Shown here: positions 26,937 to 35,055 of the stretch, piece after piece
Layout: every line of letters starts with the position of its first letter
Numbering within the stretch: the stretch's first letter is position 1
Origin: Prevotellamassilia timonensis
Lineage (GTDB): Bacteria > Bacteroidota > Bacteroidia > Bacteroidales > Bacteroidaceae
Direction of reading: 5' to 3'
Assembly (NCBI RefSeq): GCF_900106785.1
Contig: NZ_LT629844.1
Span: 629,109 to 693,108 of the forward strand
DNA length: 64,000 bases
Position numbers and translations under genes: made by a program
The notes under the pieces: generated by a model
What the model was told of the DNA's origin: nothing
The model's database searches: none
Seen by the model: only the letters and a program-made list of their open reading frames with translations

Positions 26937-27056
26937 AAAACGTTCTCTCTAAAAAGTCTATTTTGAACACCCAACCTTGCGGGAGTGTTTTTGAGTTTGC
27001 ACCCACAGACAACAGGCATGAGGTGACGGTTATAGGGGTGTGTGCCCTGCACGTTT

Positions 27057-27578
27057 TTAGTCCGTCAGTTCCATGTGGTAGCCCAAGCGTTTGAGCTGTA
27101 CCGCCATGCCCATCAGGTATAGTTGGTGCAAGCAAGCCACATAGGCTTTGAAGGCTTCGGGTGTACCTGGCTCAAGGTGGGCATGAATGAGCGCGTTGTT
27201 AGTGCGCGAGGCACACTCAGCCACAAGGTCGTTAAGCTGCTTGAGGCCATCGCCCTTCATGTGCAGCACGTCCTCGAGAATGTATTCGTCCAAGCAATCA
27301 AAACCGCGTTGGTTGCGCATTTGCTCGTATATGTTGGGCGTCTGACCATAGCGTTCCCAATCTTTGTCCCAATAGGTGGCCATCGCCATGCCGATAAACA
27401 TCACCCAACCCAATGACACGGTGGGGTAGGCATTGAACTCACGTATGCCGTCGGGCAAATAGGCTTGTGCCAGTTCGGGCCACTTGTCTTCCAAATCGGG
27501 GCATTCGGGCATGCGCTCATCTATTTTGCCACGGCTTAGCAAGTATTGGTAAAGGTCTTGTCTTATTTTTTCTTCCAT
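27057..27578 (-). CDS. Conserved hypothetical protein, helical, cytoplasmic
   Basis: This 173-residue protein (ATG at 27578) has no signal peptide and appears helical and soluble: MEEKIRQDLYQYLLSRGKID, then YPTVSLGWVMFIGMAMATYWD. It looks like a well-formed Bacteroidales protein, but I cannot name the family. Upstream is a family B repeat and then a divergent-free gap to the DMT transporter gene on the same strand. Confidence 0.65.
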   Translation of the reverse strand: MEEKIRQDLYQYLLSRGKIDERMPECPDLEDKWPELAQAYLPDGIREFNAYPTVSLGWVMFIGMAMATYWDKDWERYGQTPNIYEQMRNQRGFDCLDEYILEDVLHMKGDGLKQLNDLVAECASRTNNALIHAHLEPGTPEAFKAYVACLHQLYLMGMAVQLKRLGYHMELTD

Positions 27579-27587
27579 AATAGATGC

Positions 27588-27722
27588 GTTGACGGAATTA
27601 GTAAACAAGTTGACGGGTTAACAGGCAAGTCTGCCAAGCTTTTTAAGCTTCTCACCATTAAAACTTTAGCATAATGAGATAGCATACTTACTTGTTAACC
27701 CGTTAACTGGGTGTTGTTTGTA
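27588..27722. repeat. Family B repeat, complete copy
   Basis: Left half GTTGACGGAATTAGTAAACA, AGTTGACGGGTTAACAGGCAAG; right half CATACTTACTTGTTAACCCG and TTAACTGGG. The outer parts are inverted relative to each other around a variable centre containing AAACTTTAGCATAATGAG. Confidence 0.7.
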
Positions 27723-27733
27723 CGGGATTTTGA

Positions 27734-28669
27734 TTATCTGCGTCGGGTCCATATAATCACCAGCACGGCAGGAATAATGAGTGCGATGCCAGCAAGAACC
27801 TGCCAAGTGATGGGCTCGCCAAACACGGTGCAACCTATCACAACGGCTGTCAGCGGTTCGAGTGCGCCAAGCACGGCCACCATGGTGCTGCCAATGCGCT
27901 TGACGCTGAACACCAGGCAGGTGTTGGTGACGAAAGTACAAATAATGGCGAGGGCGGCAAGGTGGGTGAATTGCGAGGTTGTGGTGATGGGCTTGAAATT
28001 GCCCTGTCGTAAAGCTTCGGCACCAAATATGATGGCACCGATAAACATGACGTAGAATACCAGTTTCGTGCCGTCCATGGTGGCTGCGCGTGAGCGGTTG
28101 ACGCGAATGATGTAGAGCGCATAGCACACGGCCGAAATAAGCACGATGATAACGCCTTGTATTGACGTATTGCCCGTGGGGTCCCACGACAGTATGCCAA
28201 CACCTACAACTGCCATGATAACGGCAAATATGGTGCTGAAACGGCGGGCCTCGTTGTAGAAGGCCATCATGATGATGGCGGTGACAACGGGGTACATAAA
28301 GTGAAGCGTGGTAGCCACGCCGCTCGACATGTAATTGTAACCATCAATCAAGAAGAGTGCCGAGCCATCGCTGATGAACGAAAGGTAAATGAGTGTGACC
28401 AGTTCGCCGCGGCTTACTTTGAAACTTTTGCGCTGCATCAGCATGATGGCTGCTACGATGAGGCTGGCAAAGCCAAAGCGGTAGAACAAGATTGTAGGGT
28501 CGGCCATGAAATCGGCCTTTGCGCCACTCTTGATGGGGAGCGTAAAGAAGGGAATAAAACCATAGCACACGGCTGCAAGCAGGCCTAATAAAAAGCCGAT
28601 TGTCACACCCTTGTTTGAGGTGCTTTCTTGTGCTGGTTGTGGTTGTTTGTTTTCAGATGTAGATGTCAT
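27734..28669 (-). CDS. EamA/DMT-family transporter
   Basis: This 311-residue inner-membrane protein shows about ten membrane segments arranged as two EamA repeats: GFLLGLLAAVCYGFIPFF opens the first and IQGVIIVLISAVCYALYII the second. The end VFGEPITWQVLAGIALIIPAVLVII is typical of the drug/metabolite transporter superfamily, which exports small metabolites. The substrate cannot be read from sequence. It is preceded by a 100-bp gap to the nitroreductase gene on the same strand. Confidence 0.9.
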   Translation of the reverse strand: MTSTSENKQPQPAQESTSNKGVTIGFLLGLLAAVCYGFIPFFTLPIKSGAKADFMADPTILFYRFGFASLIVAAIMLMQRKSFKVSRGELVTLIYLSFISDGSALFLIDGYNYMSSGVATTLHFMYPVVTAIIMMAFYNEARRFSTIFAVIMAVVGVGILSWDPTGNTSIQGVIIVLISAVCYALYIIRVNRSRAATMDGTKLVFYVMFIGAIIFGAEALRQGNFKPITTTSQFTHLAALAIICTFVTNTCLVFSVKRIGSTMVAVLGALEPLTAVVIGCTVFGEPITWQVLAGIALIIPAVLVIIWTRRR

Positions 28670-28767
28670 AGAAAGGTTGGTGTTGATGCGTTCTTTTCAG
28701 GAAATAGTGTGGCAGATTGGCGGGCTGTCAGCAAGGAGATGGTTGTGTCAGCTTGCCCGCCAGGTGT

Positions 28768-29412
28768 TCACCATTTGTTGTAATGAATATTGTCCTTATT
28801 ATATTTGTCTTTGGGTTGTGGGTCACCTTTAGGGTAGCCAATGGGTATGAGGTTTAGCGGAATGATGTGATCGGGCAGCGAAAGGGCCGATTTGATGGCC
28901 TCCATGCGGTCGGGGTAGGGGTAACCTGCTGTCCACACAGCTCCGAGGCCCATGGCTTCGGCTTGCAACAGCAAATTCTCGGTAGCTGCCGAGCAGTCGA
29001 GCATCCAGTTGCGCGAGGGCTTTCCGTCCTTACTCAGCACACTCATGTCGCCGCACACGGCAATGGCAGCTTGTGCTTCAGCCAGCATTTTGGCACGTGG
29101 TAGTTTGGCTGCAAGTTGTTGCATGGCGTTTTTGTCGTCGATTACAACAAATTTCCATGGACGGGTGTCCATGCCTGTGGGAGCTGCCATTGCAGCGCGC
29201 ACAAGGGTGTCAAGTTGTGCACGGCTGACAGGGCGATTGGTGTATGAGCGCACACTTTTGCGCGAAAGAATGTTTTGCATGACAATCTCTGCCGCTCGTT
29301 TGTGCTCAGGTTGAGTGGCCTGTTTTTGTGAGACCACAAGATGTATCAGTGATGCCAGCAGACCTATGGCCAGTACAAGTGATACAATTTTGTATTTCAA
29401 TGCGTCGTTCAT
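28768..29412 (-). CDS. Membrane-anchored nitroreductase-family flavoprotein
   Basis: This 214-residue protein starts at the ATG at 29412. An N-terminal hydrophobic segment (IVSLVLAIGLLASLIHLVV) precedes a nitroreductase fold with SRKSVRSYTNRPVSRAQLD, AAMAAPTGMDTRPWKFVVID and GLGAVWTAGYPYPDRMEA. FMN-binding residues (Arg, Ser, Arg in the first motif) are present. The anchor suggests it works at the membrane. It lies 64 bp after an FMN-binding/4Fe-4S membrane protein, a likely electron donor. Confidence 0.85.
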   Translation of the reverse strand: MNDALKYKIVSLVLAIGLLASLIHLVVSQKQATQPEHKRAAEIVMQNILSRKSVRSYTNRPVSRAQLDTLVRAAMAAPTGMDTRPWKFVVIDDKNAMQQLAAKLPRAKMLAEAQAAIAVCGDMSVLSKDGKPSRNWMLDCSAATENLLLQAEAMGLGAVWTAGYPYPDRMEAIKSALSLPDHIIPLNLIPIGYPKGDPQPKDKYNKDNIHYNKW

Positions 29413-29476
29413 TGTAAGGAAATTGAGAGGGTTCTTTATGTTTAATATCGCATTGCACCGCAGGTGTGTGCAGCAG

Positions 29477-30676
29477 CTATTTTTCGGACAGGTTGAGTAA
29501 TTGTCCCATGGGACACAGACATTTGCACCACACGTTTGGCACAAAGCAACTTGCTACTACAAACACGCAGGCGAGCACCATGACTATTGGCGCGGCAGAA
29601 TTTACCATGAATGCGCTGAATGGTTCGTAATTGAGCACCTGAATGTCCCAAAACGCAGTCCAGAGCAGCAGCATGATGATGGCAAAAACGGTGATGCGTA
29701 TGCGGCTCATTGTTTTATACACTTTGGGCGAGCAATGCACTTTTGGGAAAGGCAGTCGGCCTGCCAACTCTTGCAGACTGCCGTAGGGGCATACCCATGA
29801 GCAGTAGTGGTGCGGCCGTTTAATGAATGGCATGATTACAGCCACTCCCAGCACCAGCACTGTTGGCAGGCTGGTTACAGGGTCAAGTCCGTTAGCCACC
29901 CAACCGCGAAGCAATGATAGTGACAGAAATTGCCCGCACCAAAAGCCCAATACGCCTACGTTGAGCAGCAGCTGCACCATGCGCAGCCATTTGTGTCCGC
30001 GCCACTTAAAGGTGATAAGTATGCCTGTGAGCAGCACCATGGCCACAATAATGGTGCGTGCCCAGCCAATAGCCGGTATGGGGGCTGCCGCGCTCTCAGC
30101 CCTACTGCGTGCCGCCAGGGTGTTTTGCACATTGGCTATGATGGCCTTGCTCGAATAGGTGGCACCGCTTACGGCATCAACATTGGCGTGTGACGCCTCG
30201 ACCACAGATTTCCTCGTCCATTGAGGGGCAGTGCCTTCAAAGGCGCGTTTGAAAAAATCGGGTGTTTCGGCATTTTCGGCAGCAGCAATCTGCGAAATAT
30301 GTCCCTGAGTGTTGATGTATAGATAGAGTGGGGTGGTGCCGGCAAAGCCCTTTATGTGGCGTGCGTATGGCGCAGTGCTCACCACAACGCCGAGGTCGGT
30401 GCCATCGTGGGCGGTAACCGTCCACGAGGCGCTGTCACGTTGGGTCAGTTCGCAATCATTGTTGGCCGGCAGTCCCAATGTGCGCATCTGTTCGTTGTCG
30501 GGGCGCACCAAGGTGGCCTTAGCATTGTTACCGGGGCTGGCATTGCTGCCAATGTCGTGACCAAATAGTTTGCCAGACCATAGTGCGGTCGCCACAAGCA
30601 TCAAAAAGACAACGAGCAGCGACACCACGTGTTCGAGATGTTTTATGATGTAGGGCATAAAGTGTTTGATATTCAT
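29477..30676 (-). CDS. NosR-like FMN-binding and 4Fe-4S membrane protein
   Basis: This 399-residue protein has an N-terminal membrane segment (VVSLLVVFLMLVATALW). A periplasmic FMN-binding domain with the covalent-flavin motif SGATYSSKAI follows, then several membrane segments. Two Cys-x3-Cys-Pro motifs, CSWVCPYGSLQE and CKCLCPMGQLLNL, are placed as in NosR/CcoG-type proteins. It probably moves electrons across the membrane. It is co-directional with the anchored nitroreductase downstream. Confidence 0.85.
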   Translation of the reverse strand: MNIKHFMPYIIKHLEHVVSLLVVFLMLVATALWSGKLFGHDIGSNASPGNNAKATLVRPDNEQMRTLGLPANNDCELTQRDSASWTVTAHDGTDLGVVVSTAPYARHIKGFAGTTPLYLYINTQGHISQIAAAENAETPDFFKRAFEGTAPQWTRKSVVEASHANVDAVSGATYSSKAIIANVQNTLAARSRAESAAAPIPAIGWARTIIVAMVLLTGILITFKWRGHKWLRMVQLLLNVGVLGFWCGQFLSLSLLRGWVANGLDPVTSLPTVLVLGVAVIMPFIKRPHHYCSWVCPYGSLQELAGRLPFPKVHCSPKVYKTMSRIRITVFAIIMLLLWTAFWDIQVLNYEPFSAFMVNSAAPIVMVLACVFVVASCFVPNVWCKCLCPMGQLLNLSEK

Positions 30677-30712
30677 AATCGCAGACCTTTTAATTCTTAC
30701 GCATAAATGTCA

Positions 30713-30848
30713 TAGGTTGGCGGGTTGACGGGGAAGTTCGTTAGGGCTTCAATTTCTTTGTATTCCTGTATTTAGCATAGTGAATCACACAAAGCATACT
30801 TGCCTGTCAACCCGTCAACCTAACCTGTTAACCTGTCAACTTGTAACG
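30713..30848. repeat. Family B repeat copy
   Basis: It contains GGTTGGCGGGTTGACGGGGA on the left. On the right it has CATACTTGCCTGTCAACCCG, TCAACCTAACCTGTTAACCTG and TCAACTTGTAACG. It sits between aroB and the NosR-like gene. Confidence 0.6.
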
Positions 30849-30859
30849 TCGAGGCTCAG

Positions 30860-31906
30860 TTATCCTTCGCGCATAAAGTCGAAACTCTCAAATACGTCCT
30901 CCTTTGTAAGGTGTTGGTTGAGTTTGATGTCTCCAATGCCGCCCATCAGGGTGAAGTTGATAACCCCGTTCACATTCTTCTTGTCGTGCAACATCAAGTT
31001 GTATAGATGCTCGTAATCGTCGCATGTAAAGGCAAACATACCATAGTTTTGACGTATGAACTGCACCGTTTGGCGCATTTGTTGTGTGGGAAAACCTGTA
31101 TGTGCTGCGCTGAGGAACAGTTCGCACAGCAGGCCATAGGCCACGGCATAGCCATGCAGAATGGGGCGCTCCTGTTCAAGGGCAAAACTTTCAAAGGCGT
31201 GACCTACGGTGTGTCCCAAATTGAGCGCCTTGCGTATGCCATGCTCGTGTGGGTCTTCCGTCACGATACGTTCCTTGCATCGAATGCTTTGTTCAACAAG
31301 TTGCTGCAGATGGGCATAGTCGGGTGCGTCAAGGTCAAACTTCAGGTGGTCGCTCCACATAGCCTCGTTTTCGAGCAAGGCGTGTTTCAGCATTTCGGCA
31401 TAGCCCGAACGCAGATTTTGCTCGTCAAGTGTGCGCAGAAATTCGGTGTCGATAATAACGGCACGACTTTCTTGAAACGCACCGATTTCGTTCTTTAATC
31501 CATTAAAGTTTATGCCAGTCTTGCCACCTACGGCCGCGTCAACCATCGACAGCAGGGTAGTAGGAATGTTGATAAAGTCGATACCGCGTTTGAACGTGGC
31601 TGCGGCAAAACCGCCAAGGTCTGTCACCATGCCGCCGCCAAGATTTATCAACAGTGAACGGCGTGAGGCTTTGCCATCGCTAAGCGCCTTCCACACCGAG
31701 GCCAAGGTGTCGAGTGTCTTGTACACATCGGTAGCTCCAATCACAATGCCTTGTGCGCCAACTACGGCCTTGCAGCTTTGTACCAACGGACGGCAAAGTT
31801 CTTCTGTCGTTTGGTCGGTGAGTAAAAATATGCGGTCTGCACCACTCTCGCTGCAAAGGCGGTCAAGTTCGGTGGTAATGTCTTTTGAAAATATGATTTG
31901 TTGCAT
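30860..31906 (-). CDS. aroB: 3-dehydroquinate synthase
   Basis: This 348-residue enzyme makes 3-dehydroquinate in the shikimate pathway using NAD and a divalent metal. Its signatures are INLGGGMVTDLGGFAAATFKRG, IPTTLLSMVDAAVGGKTGIN, the metal-binding LNLGHTVGHAFES and HGYAVAYGL. The length is normal. The thioesterase gene lies upstream on the same strand with a 61-bp gap. Confidence 0.95.
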   Translation of the reverse strand: MQQIIFSKDITTELDRLCSESGADRIFLLTDQTTEELCRPLVQSCKAVVGAQGIVIGATDVYKTLDTLASVWKALSDGKASRRSLLINLGGGMVTDLGGFAAATFKRGIDFINIPTTLLSMVDAAVGGKTGINFNGLKNEIGAFQESRAVIIDTEFLRTLDEQNLRSGYAEMLKHALLENEAMWSDHLKFDLDAPDYAHLQQLVEQSIRCKERIVTEDPHEHGIRKALNLGHTVGHAFESFALEQERPILHGYAVAYGLLCELFLSAAHTGFPTQQMRQTVQFIRQNYGMFAFTCDDYEHLYNLMLHDKKNVNGVINFTLMGGIGDIKLNQHLTKEDVFESFDFMREG

Positions 31907-31934
31907 GATACGTAAACTATTTAAGAAAGCAGGT

Positions 31935-31975
31935 GCTCGAAATTAGTTGATACGAGTTGGCGAACACCTACTTGC
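31935..31975. repeat. Short family D-like inverted repeat
   Basis: GCAGGTGCTCGAAATTA and CGAACACCTACTTGC form an imperfect dyad resembling the ends of the family D element at 23466-23656. It overlaps the end of the thioesterase gene. Confidence 0.35.
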
Positions 31976-32417
31976 TACTGTTTTCGTAGGCTTCAAAGGC
32001 CTTGCGGTAGGGTTCGGGTAGTTCGGCCGACTGTTGAGTTTTGAGGTTGAAACACACCATCACGGTGCTACATTGGCACACCTCGAGTCCCGTCTTTTGA
32101 TTGATGGCCCGCTGTTTGAGCGTAAAGCTTTTATGTCCGATGTGCGACACACGCGTCTCAATTACGATGTTGTCGCCATAAAAAATGGGCAATATAAAGT
32201 CGGCATTGATGTTGGCGATGACCGGAACCACATCGGCCCGTCGGTAATCTACCTTTAGCACATTGCGCAGGTACTCTTCTTTGCCAAGGTCGTAGTATGC
32301 AAAGTAGGCATTGTTGTTAACATGCCCATAGCGGTCCACGTCGTTAAAGCGTATTTGTATAGGCAGACTGTGGTGGTAAACCTCATCACTTGTCTGCGCG
32401 GTTTGTAAGTTTTCCAT
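31968..32417 (-). CDS. Acyl-CoA thioesterase, 4HBT/hotdog fold
   Basis: This 149-residue protein has the hotdog thioesterase signature IRFNDVDRYGHVNNNAYFAYY with the catalytic Asp, followed by a DLGKEEYL helix and the strand VIANINADFILPIFYGD. It hydrolyses acyl thioesters; the chain preference is not evident. It is encoded just upstream of aroB on the same strand. Confidence 0.88.
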   Translation of the reverse strand: MENLQTAQTSDEVYHHSLPIQIRFNDVDRYGHVNNNAYFAYYDLGKEEYLRNVLKVDYRRADVVPVIANINADFILPIFYGDNIVIETRVSHIGHKSFTLKQRAINQKTGLEVCQCSTVMVCFNLKTQQSAELPEPYRKAFEAYENSSK

Positions 32418-32522
32418 ATAAAAAGTTGGTGTTCAAAGATAATTTACGTAAACAGCAGGTGCCGTTTCCACATTGAGTATCTACTCATGTCCAATCGTCA
32501 ATTCCGTAAACCTGTTACCCCG

Positions 32523-32798
32523 TTATCCAAAGTAACCTTTGGCAATCGCCTTGAATTTCATACGGTTGGGTATGGTTTCCATTGTTGCCTCGTCCACGCA
32601 ACATAAGTCGCGAATGGCATAAATGTTCAACTCCTCGTCGGTAGTTTGCCGTCCCACATTCCGAAACAGATGATTGCGGGCATCAATAATCTCGATGGCC
32701 TCGTTGTTGTAGTCGGCGGGTTCCATGCTTGCACGCAGTTCCGCCTTAACAAACTGTTCCATAGCTTCGACAAAGTCTTCAGTCTCGTTTAGCATCAT
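32523..32798 (-). CDS. Small hypothetical protein
   Basis: This 91-residue acidic protein (MMLNETEDFVEAMEQFVKAE, then NVGRQTTDEELNIYAIRDLC) has no signal or membrane segment. It has the look of a real Bacteroidales gene but no recognised motif. It ends just after a short GTTACCCCGTTA family B remnant, and a strong hairpin separates it from the C11 peptidase upstream. Confidence 0.55.
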   Translation of the reverse strand: MMLNETEDFVEAMEQFVKAELRASMEPADYNNEAIEIIDARNHLFRNVGRQTTDEELNIYAIRDLCCVDEATMETIPNRMKFKAIAKGYFG

Positions 32799-32822
32799 GT
32801 GGTGATATAAATATTATTACTG

Positions 32823-32891
32823 AAGTTTCGGATTTAGGTTCGCACGGCCTGAATCATCGTGCAAGGCCATACCCGTCTAAATCCGAAACTT
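32823..32891. terminator. Hairpin after the C11 peptidase gene
   Basis: AAGTTTCGGATTTA and TAAATCCGAAACTT form a 14-bp perfect stem, with an inner GCAC/GTGC helix. It lies 30 bp downstream of the C11 stop on the minus strand. Confidence 0.7.
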
Positions 32892-32919
32892 GAGTTATTA
32901 CGGAAAATCGTTGTGTGGC

Positions 32920-34221
32920 TTACCAGCCCAGGTTGCTCATGCCACAAGCCTTGTACCATGCCGTTTGGCCAAAGGCTGCATTCAGATTGCCATAGGAGCA
33001 AGAGCTGGCATTTGCCTCGTACACTTGTTGTGGCACAAACATGCTCATGCAACAATAGTTTGAGGCATCGCGCGGCATGCTTTGAAAAGTGTTGTAGCCT
33101 GGCCCCACATAAATGCGGTTCGTGGCATAGTGGCACACCACAACTTTGGCCAGCAAAGGTTGAATAGTCTGAAAGTCTTCCTTTGGCAGAATTCGTTGCA
33201 ACACCTGTTGCGCGTCATAATTATGTGGCCGGTAGTAGTAGATGGCTGAGTAGGCTTGATATGGCAGCACACCTGTCATGTCAGGCCAGTTATTGCTTAG
33301 CCTGTTGCGTGCGTCATACCGTGCCCACACCGTTTTGAGCGCATCAGCCAAAGGTTGCAGCAAGTCGGTTCGCACGCAAGATATGGCTATGCCCATGCCG
33401 GCAAACATGGTGTTGGCCATTTGGGGGTTCGACACGTCCTCGTAGTAGGTGCGGGCAATAGTGCCCGGGTCGTTGGCAAACAAGCCGTTTTGTAACTGAT
33501 GTGTGTAATAAGCCCCAGCCGATGGTATCGACATGGGCGAGGCCACCACATAGTCAGTCACTTGCCGCAGGGCGTACGCTACTTCCACGTTCTGCATCAA
33601 GCAGGCGTCAAACAGTATGTATTTGCTATGCCAGCCGGCTTGCTGCATGGCTCGCGCCATATCGTCAATGTCCATTTGCGCGCCATGGTCGTTAACAACT
33701 CCTGGCCCGTCGTCAATGCCAAATGCCGATGGGCGCTTGGCACTGCACACATTATATACATTATAGTTGCTATTGGTTGATGGCACCCAGCCCGTGGCAT
33801 GTGACCACATAACCAACCCATATTCCTGGGCTTCATAGTCGTGTCGCACCATCGAGAGCACTTCACGCAGTTGTTCCGGGTCGGTAGAGCAAATGTCCTT
33901 ATCCCATCGCTTCAGCAGCACGGGCTCCTTGCAGCGCCGTGTCACGCGGTAAAGGCGCGGGGCTCTTTCGTCATCAACAAACATGAGCAACCGGTCGTTG
34001 TCGGCAATGTATTGACGGCCGTTCATAATCTCCGCCGAGTCGCTTTGTGCGTTTTTATGCAGCGAATTCTGTGCAGCCATATATATCAGCACAGTGCGGC
34101 GCACGGGCGCCTTGTCGGGCTCATCGTTAGTGGCATTGTCATGGCACGCTGTCACAATGGGTAACAGCGGCAGTGTGCAAAGGCAGACTTTGACGTATGA
34201 TGATGAAATGTGCAACTTCAC
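32920..34221 (-). CDS. Clostripain-like (peptidase C11) lipoprotein
   Basis: This 434-codon gene encodes a clan CD cysteine peptidase of the clostripain family. Its core has TVLIYMAAQNSLH, the His region GLVMWSHATGWVPS and the Cys region YILFDACLMQNVEVAYAL. The frame is open further upstream, but a GTG at 34221 gives a standard lipoprotein signal (KLHISSSYVKVCLCTLPLLP, lipobox near IVTAC). A TACTTTTG minus-7 box lies between the upstream ATGs and this GTG, so 34221 is the likely start. The enzyme should be lipid-anchored and outside the cytoplasm. Confidence 0.82.
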   Translation of the reverse strand: MKLHISSSYVKVCLCTLPLLPIVTACHDNATNDEPDKAPVRRTVLIYMAAQNSLHKNAQSDSAEIMNGRQYIADNDRLLMFVDDERAPRLYRVTRRCKEPVLLKRWDKDICSTDPEQLREVLSMVRHDYEAQEYGLVMWSHATGWVPSTNSNYNVYNVCSAKRPSAFGIDDGPGVVNDHGAQMDIDDMARAMQQAGWHSKYILFDACLMQNVEVAYALRQVTDYVVASPMSIPSAGAYYTHQLQNGLFANDPGTIARTYYEDVSNPQMANTMFAGMGIAISCVRTDLLQPLADALKTVWARYDARNRLSNNWPDMTGVLPYQAYSAIYYYRPHNYDAQQVLQRILPKEDFQTIQPLLAKVVVCHYATNRIYVGPGYNTFQSMPRDASNYCCMSMFVPQQVYEANASSCSYGNLNAAFGQTAWYKACGMSNLGW

Positions 34222-34365
34222 TTGTGTGTGCTTTATGCTGTGATTTACGTGCAAAAGTAAAGAAAAGTAAGGAAAAACTTTGCGTCTGTCGTACTTCTTT
34301 CTTCTCATTTCTTGCTTTTGTGCATAAAGTTTTGTTATTTTGCTCCTACAAAACAAATACTATCA

Positions 34366-34929
34366 ATGAAAAAGATACTGATAATGGCTTGTGCGGCAGG
34401 CATGCTCACATTGCTCCCTGCTTGTGGAGGCCAAAAAACATCTGATGCCGATTCAAAGCAGGATACCGTGCAAACTGCCACCAACAGCAATGCGCCTTAT
34501 GCCGATCCGTCGCAAGAAAATTCGTACAATGCCAAGTTAGGTGGAAAGGACTTTGTTATCACCATCAAACGTGCTGCCGACAAATCACTTCCCACCGTAA
34601 CAGACGATTTGGGAAAGAGTTTCTACGACAACCGCGTTGAGGTAACCATTACTTGCAACGGCCAGCCATTCTTCTCAAAGTCATACACCAAAGAGGCTTT
34701 TGCCTCGTTCCTGACAACAAAGTCCGAAACACAGGGCACCATTTTGCTTGGCATGGCATACGACAGTGCCAAAAGTGACGGGCATGCCATACGCCTTGGT
34801 GCACAAGTTGGCCAGGTTGGCATTGAAGAGGGCCCGGCCTTCTGTGTCGAAATCCCCCTCGATGGCAGTGCCTCAAGCATTGTGCGCGATACCAACCAAG
34901 ACACTACGGGCGATGATGGCGTAGAGTAG
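34366..34929 (+). CDS. Lipoprotein, probable DUF4738 type
   Basis: This 187-residue protein starts MKKILIMACAAGMLTLLPAC with a clear lipobox. The mature part has a Ser/Asp/Thr-rich linker, then a domain reading ITIKRAADKSLPTVTDDLGK, followed by YDNRVEVTI and FFSKSYTKEAF. I associate this pattern with DUF4738 lipoproteins of Bacteroidales, whose function is unknown. It is divergent from the C11 peptidase, and a very strong terminator follows. Confidence 0.7.
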   Translation: MKKILIMACAAGMLTLLPACGGQKTSDADSKQDTVQTATNSNAPYADPSQENSYNAKLGGKDFVITIKRAADKSLPTVTDDLGKSFYDNRVEVTITCNGQPFFSKSYTKEAFASFLTTKSETQGTILLGMAYDSAKSDGHAIRLGAQVGQVGIEEGPAFCVEIPLDGSASSIVRDTNQDTTGDDGVE

Positions 34930-34991
34930 GGCAGAATAAAGCGAACAAACATAGGCAGGTGCTTTCAGTGTGAAAATGCCACCTGCTAACC

Positions 34992-35041
34992 TAAACCGCA
35001 AACAGCCCTTGGCAGTGATGCCAAGGGCTGTTTGCGGTTTA
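34992..35041. terminator. Bidirectional terminator between the lipoprotein gene and hipA
   Basis: A 23-bp perfect stem starting TAAACCGCAAACAGCCC with only a 4-nt loop. It serves convergent genes on both strands. Confidence 0.85.
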
Positions 35042-35055
35042 ATATCCGAAGATTG

